DNA of 64,000 nucleotides from Seongchinamella sediminis (lineage in GTDB: Bacteria > Pseudomonadota > Gammaproteobacteria > Pseudomonadales > Halieaceae). The notes below the pieces were generated by a model. The model had not been told where the DNA came from and did no database searches. It saw only the letters and a program-made list of their open reading frames with translations. Below are positions 57,144 through 64,000 of this stretch, in pieces. The position numbers and the translations under genes are program-made. How positions within the stretch are numbered: position 1 is the first letter of the stretch; each line of letters starts with the position of its first letter. The stretch lies in NCBI RefSeq assembly GCF_003457605.1, contig NZ_QRAN01000017.1:35386-99385 (forward strand). Direction: 5' to 3'.

Positions 57144-59117
57144 CTAGCAGCGCTCCCGGGCCCAACTCCCCTGTGCCATTGCGGCGACCGCCGCCACCTC
57201 GTCTGCGGGCGCCTGACGGGTGTCGCCCACTTCGGCCGAGTCGTAGTGAAACAGGTACACGCGCGAGACGAAGTGCGCAAAGGGCAGTGAGGACTCGCCA
57301 TAGAACTCGCCGTGGCCCTCGGTGGAGACAACCACATCGTTGCCCCAGTCCTGGCCCTTGTCGTTGTTGGGGTTGTAAAAATACACGCGCATCTCTCCCA
57401 GCTGGTCCAGCGCCACCCGCATCACCGTGATGGCGTGCCAGCCGATGAAACGGGCGAGAGAGTCGGTCGCGGCGATACCGACGAGCTGCGGATGCAGCAC
57501 CGGGACACCGCCGTTGCAGCCGGGATGGAAACAGGCGTAGAACAGGCGCACGAACTCCTCGTGGGACTGCAACAGACCGGTCGCCACATCGACCGCGAGG
57601 GCAAAGCCCTTGCCGACCCGCCAACCGTGGAACTCCGGATTGACGTATTCGTGGGGGTCCTCCCCCTGCCCCTGCGCCAGCCGCGACATTTCCGCGTAGA
57701 CCCGGTCCAGGTGCGGTGCCAGCACCAGTGACACCGGATCGAGGTCCAGCCCGACGCTGCCGGCACCGCCCGCGGGCAGGCCGCCGGAGTCAATTTCGCG
57801 GCCGTGGAATTTCATCTGGATGTTGTCGTCGCGAGCCGCCCAGGCCAGCAATTGCAGCAGATAGTCGGGGTCCGAGCAGGACCACAGGGACAGCGCGCGC
57901 GCGGCCTGGCAGGTGGGGTTATCGCCCTGGCCGATGCCCAGCGGCAGGCCGAGCACCGAGAGCACGCCCGCGGTGAGGTAGGCCTCCGCGGCGACGGCCT
58001 CGCCGTAGGCCAGCTGGATGCGCTGGCGCGCAGGCGCCGACAGGGGCAACTGTAACTGTCGCCACAGCGAGGGGGCCACGCCCGGCTGGTGCAATACCGC
58101 CCGCTCCAGGGTCGAGGCGAGGCCGAACACGCTCTGGCTGGTTGCCGGAAACACTGCCGCCTCGATCAGGGCATAGACCAGGTCGCGATACGACAGCAGG
58201 CTGTCCAGGCCAGTCGCTGACAGCCCCAGGGCCTGCGAGACAAGGTCCGGTTGCTGGCGGGCGAGGTAGCGGACCAGCGCCGCGTGATACACCGAGACCA
58301 GGCCGGTATCCCACATCGAGCGGGCAGCGGCACTGGCCTCCTCGCCGAGATGCTGGGCGTGCATGGTCGCGAGACGTTCCTCGTAAACGGCGAGACCCGG
58401 ATCCTCGCGACACGCGGGGGTCGGGCCGAACAGGGCGCTGATCAGGCTCTCCGCGCCAGCCGGGACTGCTACCGCCCGCTCGCCGGACGGGAAGCAGTAC
58501 GTTGCCAGGCGGGTGATCATTTCCCGGGCTCCGTCTACCTGCACCGGGCGCTGGCGCAACAGGCGCCAGATCTCGTCGACGAGCTGGGCCATGAGGTCCT
58601 CGTAGCCCAGCTCGTCGGCAATGAAGCGGAGCACGTTGCTCGCCAGTTGGTAACGTTCCCGGGCGGCGCGCGCCTCCTCGGTCTGCTGGCCCATGAGGTA
58701 CTCGAGGCACAGTGCCAGCACGTCCTTGAGAAAGTGCTCGGCCAGTTCGGCGCTCATTCCAGGGATGAAGCACTGCTGTCGCGCGCAGGCCAGCAGGCGC
58801 AGCTGGCTCAGGAATTCGAGAACAACCGTCAGCTCGGCGGCGGACTTGATTGTCACCGGCACCAGTTTGGACTGCAGGCGATCGGGAGCGGCCCAGTCGG
58901 TGCCGACAAAGACACCGGCGGCATCAAAGCGGTGGGCACGGGCGGCTACCTGCGCCACGCCCCCCGGTTGTTGCAACAGCCGTTTCGCGGCGTAGAGCGC
59001 GCGATTGACGTGGCTGGCCTTGGCGAAACCCGGCGCCCGCTCCAGGCGCAGCAGCGCCGACTCGAATGCCTCAACTTCCGCGCAGGGAGCCGCGCTGGCG
59101 ATATCCGCGCTGTTCAT
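57144..59117 (-). CDS. Unknown protein with C-terminal papain-like cysteine-peptidase pattern
   Basis: 657 residues, no signal peptide or membrane segment. I do not recognise the family. The N-terminal ~390 residues look all-helical. The C-terminal part has the order of papain-fold enzymes: Q397 six residues before C403 (GQGDNPTCQAARALSLW), as Gln19/Cys25 in papain; H561 in GWHAITVMRVA; and an Asn region 581-592 (YNPNNDKGQDWG) recalling the papain NSWG..WG motif. A transglutaminase or amidase fold is equally possible. It follows the ATP-grasp gene by 36 bases in one operon, so it probably acts on the same amide product or a peptide partner. Confidence 0.75.
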   Translation of the reverse strand: MNSADIASAAPCAEVEAFESALLRLERAPGFAKASHVNRALYAAKRLLQQPGGVAQVAARAHRFDAAGVFVGTDWAAPDRLQSKLVPVTIKSAAELTVVLEFLSQLRLLACARQQCFIPGMSAELAEHFLKDVLALCLEYLMGQQTEEARAARERYQLASNVLRFIADELGYEDLMAQLVDEIWRLLRQRPVQVDGAREMITRLATYCFPSGERAVAVPAGAESLISALFGPTPACREDPGLAVYEERLATMHAQHLGEEASAAARSMWDTGLVSVYHAALVRYLARQQPDLVSQALGLSATGLDSLLSYRDLVYALIEAAVFPATSQSVFGLASTLERAVLHQPGVAPSLWRQLQLPLSAPARQRIQLAYGEAVAAEAYLTAGVLSVLGLPLGIGQGDNPTCQAARALSLWSCSDPDYLLQLLAWAARDDNIQMKFHGREIDSGGLPAGGAGSVGLDLDPVSLVLAPHLDRVYAEMSRLAQGQGEDPHEYVNPEFHGWRVGKGFALAVDVATGLLQSHEEFVRLFYACFHPGCNGGVPVLHPQLVGIAATDSLARFIGWHAITVMRVALDQLGEMRVYFYNPNNDKGQDWGNDVVVSTEGHGEFYGESSLPFAHFVSRVYLFHYDSAEVGDTRQAPADEVAAVAAMAQGSWARERC

Positions 59118-59153
59118 ACTGATTCCACGGTCCTGTTGCCTGCCTGCGGTCGA

Positions 59154-60377
59154 TTACACGTAAAAGTCGAGGGCCTCCTGCGCTTTGAGCAGGTCCCGCA
59201 TTTCCTCCGGCTTTTCGCCGCAGAAGAACACCAGGCCCCAGTGCGTGCCGAAGGCGGTACGCTTGGTGACCTTGGTTTCCAGCGGCGAGGGCAGCTCATG
59301 GTACTCGAAGTACGGGTGCTGCTGGGTCTCCGGTGGCACCTGCAATTCGCTTACCACGCGCTGGCGCGGATACACCCCGAAGCAGCCTGCGCACCCCGTT
59401 GCGCCGGTTACCGGCTCCGGGAAAAACTCGCTGACTTCTTCCGCGGTCGCCTTCGGATCGAATACTAACATGGACGCCTGGTAGGCGTTAAAGCCATAGG
59501 CGCGCTCAATAAGCTCGAAGCACTTGAAGCCCGGCGGCCGGTAGGCCACCTCGCCGAAATACAGCGTGCCATCGTTGGTGACGAAGTACTCGGGGTGGAT
59601 TTGACCGAACTGGATGTCGAAGGTTTCGATCAGCTTCTCCACCTCCTCGGTGATCCGCGGACGCCATTTTTCCAGCTCCTGGGTCGCCGGAACGAATACC
59701 GAGTAGCCGAGGGTGACGTACTCGGAAATGTTCAGGAAGGCGATCTTGCCATCGTGCACCCAGGCCTCGACGGCGAATTCCCAGCCGTCCAGGTGGCTCT
59801 CCATGAGGATGGGAAACTCCTCGTCGGCGATCGAGTCGACATCCTCGGCATTGCGCACCACCCGGTGACCGAGGCAGCCCGCCTTGTCGAAGGCTTTCAG
59901 GTGTATCGGGTCGTTGGTGTCGCCCTCAAGCTTGAGCAGGGTCTGGTTGACGCGCTTGAGAAAGCGCACGATGTCCGCCCGGTCGTGGGCTTCCTCGAAA
60001 ATGCCGACCCGGATCCCCCCCAGCTGGGCGCGTCGCTTCATCAGCGACTTGTCACGGAACAGCACGGCCTGGCCGTGCAGGCGCGGGTTTTTCTGCAGGA
60101 CGGAGTTGATCGCCCCGGCCCACTCCACCGTTTCCTCAAACAGTGGCACCGAGATGTCCACCCCGCGTTCCTGCAGGGTCTCGGCAATTTCCATCGAGCG
60201 CTCGTTCAGGCGCTCGAAATTCCAGGGGATGAAGGGAATGCCGTTTTCGCGGGCGTAGTCTTCCGCCCAGGCCGGGGCAACGACGACATAGCGGCGGTCG
60301 AAATTCTCGGCGGCTTCGATCGCGCCAAGGCTCCAGCCGAGTATCGCGATGTAGCCCTTGTCACTATTCTTTTCCAT
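59154..60377 (-). CDS. ATP-grasp ligase
   Basis: 407 residues, cytosolic. N-terminal Rossmann-like part (YIAILGWSLGAIEAAENF), then the ATP-grasp core: K110 in FRDKSLMK, K161 in HLKAFD, the ESHLDGWEFAVEAW segment (193-206) and the metal-binding strand GEVAYRPPG with E276 and R280, where the usual Asn between them is Ala278. A Cys/Gly motif GCAGCFG (328-334) and a ~75-residue C-terminal domain follow. The fold joins a carboxylate to an amine via acyl-phosphate. Start at 60377 has GGAG six bases upstream. First gene of a two-gene operon with the papain-like protein. Substrates unknown. Confidence 0.88.
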   Translation of the reverse strand: MEKNSDKGYIAILGWSLGAIEAAENFDRRYVVVAPAWAEDYARENGIPFIPWNFERLNERSMEIAETLQERGVDISVPLFEETVEWAGAINSVLQKNPRLHGQAVLFRDKSLMKRRAQLGGIRVGIFEEAHDRADIVRFLKRVNQTLLKLEGDTNDPIHLKAFDKAGCLGHRVVRNAEDVDSIADEEFPILMESHLDGWEFAVEAWVHDGKIAFLNISEYVTLGYSVFVPATQELEKWRPRITEEVEKLIETFDIQFGQIHPEYFVTNDGTLYFGEVAYRPPGFKCFELIERAYGFNAYQASMLVFDPKATAEEVSEFFPEPVTGATGCAGCFGVYPRQRVVSELQVPPETQQHPYFEYHELPSPLETKVTKRTAFGTHWGLVFFCGEKPEEMRDLLKAQEALDFYV

Positions 60378-60748
60378 AGGGGTCTCCGGTTAGCGTGTGA
60401 TTGAGACTGTGCGTTGATCGAGTGAGAGGCTGGGAACCAGACTCAGGGGCGCCGACCGCCGGCGGAAACCGGGTCAGGGAGATGCATAATGCTCGGCGCG
60501 CGCACAGCTCTGCGGTAGATAGTCATGCCCGGAACTATATAGTGTACTAAGCATTATGGCCAGAGGCAGACAGGGCATTTGCCGCCAGTCAGCCAAAAAA
60601 GCGCCTATATTCCCTTAAAATTGCAGAAAACGGCCACTTACGTATTTATAGTTCTATTAATAATTTTAATGGAAATGCTGGCTATGGGGCCCATCAGCCA
60701 TTCCCGCGCAAGCGGTAGCCGGCGCGGGACGACGAAATGCAAGTCTCG
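60378..60748. other. AT-rich gap between ATP-grasp operon and oxidoreductase
   Basis: About 370 bases without a credible gene. The stretch 60570-60690 is strikingly AT-rich compared with its surroundings. A frame encoding a short hydrophobic peptide begins with TTG without a ribosome site and I do not accept it. Near the oxidoreductase end, CCCGCGC/GCGCGGG arms (about 60704-60729) could fold but have no T-tract. The ATP-grasp promoter is probably in the AT-rich part (TATATA at about 60536-60541 on the minus strand is one -10 candidate). Confidence 0.5.
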
Positions 60749-63007
60749 TCAGCCTTTGAGCTGATCACCAATGGGCAGGTGCCGAATACGCTTGCCGCAG
60801 GCGGCAAAAATGGCATTGCACAGTGCCGGGGCATACACCGGTGTTGCGGGCTCCCCGACACCGGCGGGAGGTGCATCGCTGGCAATAATGGCCGCCTCGA
60901 TATCCAGCGGCACCTCACTCATTCGCGCCACCCTGTAGTCGTGGTAATTGCTCTGCTGGACCCGGCCCTGGTCAAAGGTAATGCCCCCGCTGATGGCATT
61001 GCTGATACCGAAAATGGAGCCGCCCTCGGTCTGGTTCCTGACGGTGTCGGGATTGACGACCGTGCCGGCGTCAATCGCCACCCAGGACTTGATGATGTCC
61101 AGTTCGCCCTCCCCGGACACCGCGACCTCGACCACGGTAGCGACATAGGTGAGAAAACTGCGATGGGCGGCAATCCCCAGGCCCCGCCCCTTGCCCACAC
61201 TGCGGCCCCAGCCACTGATTTCCGCGACTTTCTCGATCACCGTGCGCAGGCGGCCCACATCCAGCGGGTAGACCGCCTCATCGCCACCGTAGTTGCCATA
61301 AACGGCCTCCTGCTCGCCCAGGTCGATGATGCGAGCCGGGCCGATGGCCTGCAGCAGGAAGTCTTTCTGGTCCCTGCCGGCAGCATCCGCCAGTTCTGCG
61401 ATAAATGACTGCACCGCGAAGGCGTGGAAGTTATTGGACACCGAGCGCATCCAGCCGATACGCGCCATGGCCTCAGCCTCACCCCGCTCGAGCGTGAGGT
61501 TCGGCGTATAGACAGGCGTGTCGGTGAAGCCCAGGTCCAGCTCGAAACTGTCCGGCGTATCCGCGTTCTGCTCAAACAATGAGGCGATCGGTGTGAATGC
61601 GGTGCGATGGAGAAAGGCATCAATCTGGCCCTTATCATCCAGGGCCGCCGCCAGATGCTGGGCGGAGGCGGCGTGGTAGAAGCCGTGCTGGATGTCGTCC
61701 TCACGCGTCCATTGCACCCGGATCGGGTGCCCGCTCTGCTTCGACAGGTAGGCCGCCTCGGCGGAAAAATCGGGCTTTGACTTGCGGCCAAAGGCGCCCC
61801 CCAGCAGGGTGACATGGACCTTTATTCGGGATTTATCCATGCCGACCATGGCCCCGACCGTCTGCATGTCCGCCTGGGGATTCTGGGTTGCGGCCCACAC
61901 TTCAACATGATCCTGGTGGTACATCGCCGTGGCACAGGGGGGCTCAATCGGTGACTGGCTCAGGTGGGGCATGTAGTAGTCGGCGCTGTGGGTGTTATCC
62001 GCCTTTGCCAATACCGCATTGGCATCGCCGATCTTGCGAACATGTGCCTGCGGCTGCCGGACCGTGTCCAACAGGGATTGCTTGAAGGCTGCCGAATTGT
62101 AGCTGCCGTTGGGACCGTCGTCCCACTCGATCTCGAGCTTCTTGCCCGCCTGCATCGCCGCCCAGGTAGTCTCGGCGATAACCGCCACCCCGCCCTTGGG
62201 CTTGAATTCGGTCGCCCCCTCTGGGGGCGGTATCTGGATCACATCAATGACCCCCGCAACCGCTCTTGCCGCCTTGTCATCCAGCTTTTTCACCGTGCCG
62301 CCCACCACCGGAGGACGCCTGATCACCGCCACTTTTGCCTTCGGCACGCGCACGTCGGCGGCGTAATGGGCCTTTCCGGTGACGATATCGCGCAGGTCGA
62401 TATGGGCCATATCCCGGTTGATATAGCGCCAATCCTCGCGGCTTTTGAGCGGCAACTGACTCTTTTCCGGCGGTGTCACCGCCAGCGCGCCGTCGATCAG
62501 CTCGGCAAAATCCAGGGTCTTGCCGGAGCTGTGGATGACCTTGTGCTGTTCCGCCCGGCAGGTGGAGGCCGCCACATTCCAGCGCCGCGCGGCGGCGTGC
62601 TCGAACATGTAGCGCACGCTGGCCCCCATCTCCCGCAGCCGCTGCATGTTGTAGCGGATACTGCGCGAGCCATCGGTATTCTGGTCACCGTAGCGCGGGT
62701 CACCGGGGGCCTGGATCACGTGCACCCGATCCCAGGAGGCCTCCATCTCATCGGCGACGATCTGGGCCACCGCGGTGCGTATCTGCTGGCCCATCTCGGA
62801 GCGATGACAGGTAACCTCCACGTCGCCATTGGCACGCAGGGCCACGAACAGGTTAGCCTCCCGGGCGCCGCCGGACGGCTGGTCGAGGACCCCGGCGGAG
62901 GCTCTTGCAGGCGCGCCCACAAAGCAGGTGCCGATAACCAGCGACGCCGTTGCTGTAGCGCTCTTTTGCAGGAAACGGCGACGGCCCATATCGAAATAGC
63001 GACTCAT
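60749..63007 (-). CDS. Molybdopterin oxidoreductase large subunit, isoquinoline 1-oxidoreductase beta type
   Basis: Xanthine-dehydrogenase-family hydroxylase/aldehyde oxidase subunit, 752 residues. It starts with a Tat signal ([18 protein letters not shown]), so it is exported folded with its cofactor, unlike cytosolic xanthine dehydrogenases. The molybdopterin-binding part has [34 protein letters not shown] and the late [18 protein letters not shown] with the catalytic-Glu motif. The gene start overlaps the 2Fe-2S subunit by 4 bases. The natural substrate could be an N-heterocycle or an aldehyde. It needs a MobA/CoxF-type maturation factor not found here. Confidence 0.93.
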   Translation of the reverse strand: MSRYFDMGRRRFLQKSATATASLVIGTCFVGAPARASAGVLDQPSGGAREANLFVALRANGDVEVTCHRSEMGQQIRTAVAQIVADEMEASWDRVHVIQAPGDPRYGDQNTDGSRSIRYNMQRLREMGASVRYMFEHAAARRWNVAASTCRAEQHKVIHSSGKTLDFAELIDGALAVTPPEKSQLPLKSREDWRYINRDMAHIDLRDIVTGKAHYAADVRVPKAKVAVIRRPPVVGGTVKKLDDKAARAVAGVIDVIQIPPPEGATEFKPKGGVAVIAETTWAAMQAGKKLEIEWDDGPNGSYNSAAFKQSLLDTVRQPQAHVRKIGDANAVLAKADNTHSADYYMPHLSQSPIEPPCATAMYHQDHVEVWAATQNPQADMQTVGAMVGMDKSRIKVHVTLLGGAFGRKSKPDFSAEAAYLSKQSGHPIRVQWTREDDIQHGFYHAASAQHLAAALDDKGQIDAFLHRTAFTPIASLFEQNADTPDSFELDLGFTDTPVYTPNLTLERGEAEAMARIGWMRSVSNNFHAFAVQSFIAELADAAGRDQKDFLLQAIGPARIIDLGEQEAVYGNYGGDEAVYPLDVGRLRTVIEKVAEISGWGRSVGKGRGLGIAAHRSFLTYVATVVEVAVSGEGELDIIKSWVAIDAGTVVNPDTVRNQTEGGSIFGISNAISGGITFDQGRVQQSNYHDYRVARMSEVPLDIEAAIIASDAPPAGVGEPATPVYAPALCNAIFAACGKRIRHLPIGDQLKG

Positions 63008-63507
63008 GCCTCACCTCCGTTGCCGGCGCCAACAGGCGTGAACCGCTGGACCGCAGCCACTTTTTGGGCCACTGACTTGATCGCCTGGTGGATGCGGGGG
63101 TAGGTACCGCAGCGGCAAAGATTGCCCGCCATGGCGTCGATAATCTCCTGGTCCCCCGGCGAGGGGTTCTCATCCAGCAGACTGGCGGCCTGCATGATCT
63201 GCCCGGCCTGGCAGTAGCCACACTGCGGCACCCGGTTCTCCATCCAGGCCTGCTGCAGGGGATGCTCGCCCTCGGGGTGCAAGCCCTCAATGGTGGTAAT
63301 GGTGGCGCCATCCATTTCCGAGAGCGGCAGCACACAGGAGCGCTGGGCCCTGCCGTCGACATGAATCGTGCAGGCCCCGCACTGGGCCATGCCGCAGCCG
63401 TACTTGGTGCCGGTCAACTGCAACACATCGCGCAAATACCAGAGGAGGGGCATTGAGGCATCCCCATCAAATTGCTGCGAGACACCGTTCACGGTCAGTT
63501 TGATCAT
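63004..63507 (-). CDS. 2Fe-2S subunit of the molybdopterin oxidoreductase
   Basis: 167 residues. The plant-type 2Fe-2S cluster is ligated by [17 protein letters not shown] plus a later Cys ([10 protein letters not shown]), and the second cluster by [12 protein letters not shown] and [11 protein letters not shown], exactly as in IorA/CoxS-type subunits. No signal peptide of its own, so it is probably exported with the Tat-tagged large subunit. First gene of the pair; no FAD subunit is present, as expected for this branch, so electrons must go to a periplasmic carrier such as a cytochrome. Confidence 0.96.
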   Translation of the reverse strand: MIKLTVNGVSQQFDGDASMPLLWYLRDVLQLTGTKYGCGMAQCGACTIHVDGRAQRSCVLPLSEMDGATITTIEGLHPEGEHPLQQAWMENRVPQCGYCQAGQIMQAASLLDENPSPGDQEIIDAMAGNLCRCGTYPRIHQAIKSVAQKVAAVQRFTPVGAGNGGEA

Positions 63508-63742
63508 TCAAATTACCTCCAGATTGCCTTCTGCTGTGCCACCGGGACCGCTCAACCGCCTGGCCGGGACAGGCACATGTCGACAGTCGCGCTTTGGGGG
63601 GCACTCATTGCTGTGCTATGGACTGTAGCAGTTCTCAGGGCAGCGCGTCGCGCCCCGCCACGCCCGCTCCCCGGCCCTCGCTGACGGGTAGACGGCATCG
63701 GTGCATAGGGGTATGATGCCGGTCCTCAAAAAAGGTCATCCC

Positions 63743-63819
<77 letters not shown>

Positions 63820-63935
63820 TCTTGCACAAAACCCGGCTCTCCCCCATTAAGGGGGGATGGGCCGATATTCACTAAACCCGGTCACTGCTGTCCCATAAAT
63901 CAGACATAAAAAAGGCTTGAATCTCAACAAGTTGG

Positions 63936-63941
63936 TACAAT
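63936..63941 (+). promoter_or_regulatory. Candidate inward -10 box of the IS
   Basis: TACAAT in the loop between the two IS arms. No clear -35 at 16-18 bases. If used, transcription would begin near 63948, after the first arm of the inverted repeat. Confidence 0.3.
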
Positions 63942-63983
63942 GGAAGTGCGAACAAACACTGTAAAACTCGGGAGATTCAAGCC

Positions 63984-64000
63984 TTGGCACATCATAATAC
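63984..64000 (+). CDS. Transposase start (partial)
   Basis: TTG at 63984 followed by GCA CAT CAT AAT AC; GGGAG is nine bases upstream. Only LAHHNT can be read before the window ends. It fits the N-terminus MAHHNT of IS4-family transposases as I remember it; six residues cannot prove it. Confidence 0.45.

Larger units (their letters stand above)
63888..64000 (+). mobile_element. Left end of an IS4-type insertion sequence (cut by window edge)
   Basis: The last ~110 bases look like the 5' end of an IS: a leader with a 14-bp inverted repeat (AAGGCTTGAATCTC at 63912-63925, complement at 63972-63985) and then the start of a frame reading LAHHNT, the N-terminus I associate with DUF4372-containing IS4-family transposases. 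The element boundary at CTGTCCCATAAATCAG (63888) is a guess; the other end lies outside the window. Confidence 0.55.

Noticed and set aside
60579..60764. 61-codon frame with a hydrophobic stretch
   Set aside because: TTG start without a ribosome site; the hydrophobic run is what AT-rich DNA gives by chance.
63840..63857. TCCCCC-ATTAA(G)-GGGGGA hairpin after the tRNA as a terminator
   Set aside because: No T-tract follows on the plus strand; at best a processing signal.

Overview
The window is a visibly GC-rich chromosomal segment of a gammaproteobacterium. Gene order follows the Pseudomonas/Cellvibrionales core closely: rho-ubiD, then argH / algZ-algR-hemCDXY, cyaY-lptM-lysA-dapF-DUF484-xerC-HAD, glnK-amtB / ubiK-comM, and rep. 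Together with the accessory content (TonB receptor, isoquinoline-oxidoreductase-like enzyme, P450, RND pumps) this suggests a marine Halieaceae/Cellvibrionales-type bacterium; that placement is inferred from synteny and protein style only.

Layout. 1-3.5 kb: rho and ubiD, separated by a non-coding gap full of palindromic repeats. 3.5-9.6 kb (minus): algZ-algR-hemC-hemD-hemX-hemY, a two-component system in one operon with tetrapyrrole synthesis. 9.6-17 kb: argH, then a DUF3187 protein and cyaY on the minus strand, then lptM-lysA-dapF-DUF484-xerC-HAD. 17.1-22.5 kb (minus): an ArsR regulator with the cysteine pair of persulfide sensors, a DUF2892 membrane protein, an RND permease and its adaptor, then a P-II gene. 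A 12-bp-arm palindrome precedes the regulator. 22.6-25.2 kb (minus): porin-glnK-amtB behind a sigma-54-type promoter and an NtrC-type site. 25.3-35.8 kb: ubiK, comM, a P450, an M32 carboxypeptidase, a fatty-acid beta-oxidation pair (minus) and rep. 35.8-40.6 kb (minus): a second RND pump and a cytochrome c5-type protein.

40.8-48.4 kb (plus) is an eight-gene run: GST, LolA-like periplasmic protein, two FtsX-type permeases, an ABC ATPase, an outer-membrane barrel and two lipoproteins. It looks like a dedicated inner-to-outer-membrane trafficking system parallel to Lol. 48.4-57 kb: a long NagZ-like GH3 enzyme, murA, a TonB-dependent receptor, a lipoprotein di-haem peroxidase and a small outer-membrane barrel.

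57.1-60.4 kb (minus) is the most unusual part: an ATP-grasp ligase followed by a 657-residue protein whose C-terminal half carries a papain-like Gln/Cys/His/Asn pattern. The pair could make and break an amide-bonded metabolite or modify a peptide. 60.7-63.5 kb (minus): a Tat-exported molybdopterin oxidoreductase and its 2Fe-2S subunit. The window ends with tRNA-Arg(CCG) and the first bases of what looks like an IS4-type insertion sequence. No CRISPR array, rRNA or prophage was seen.
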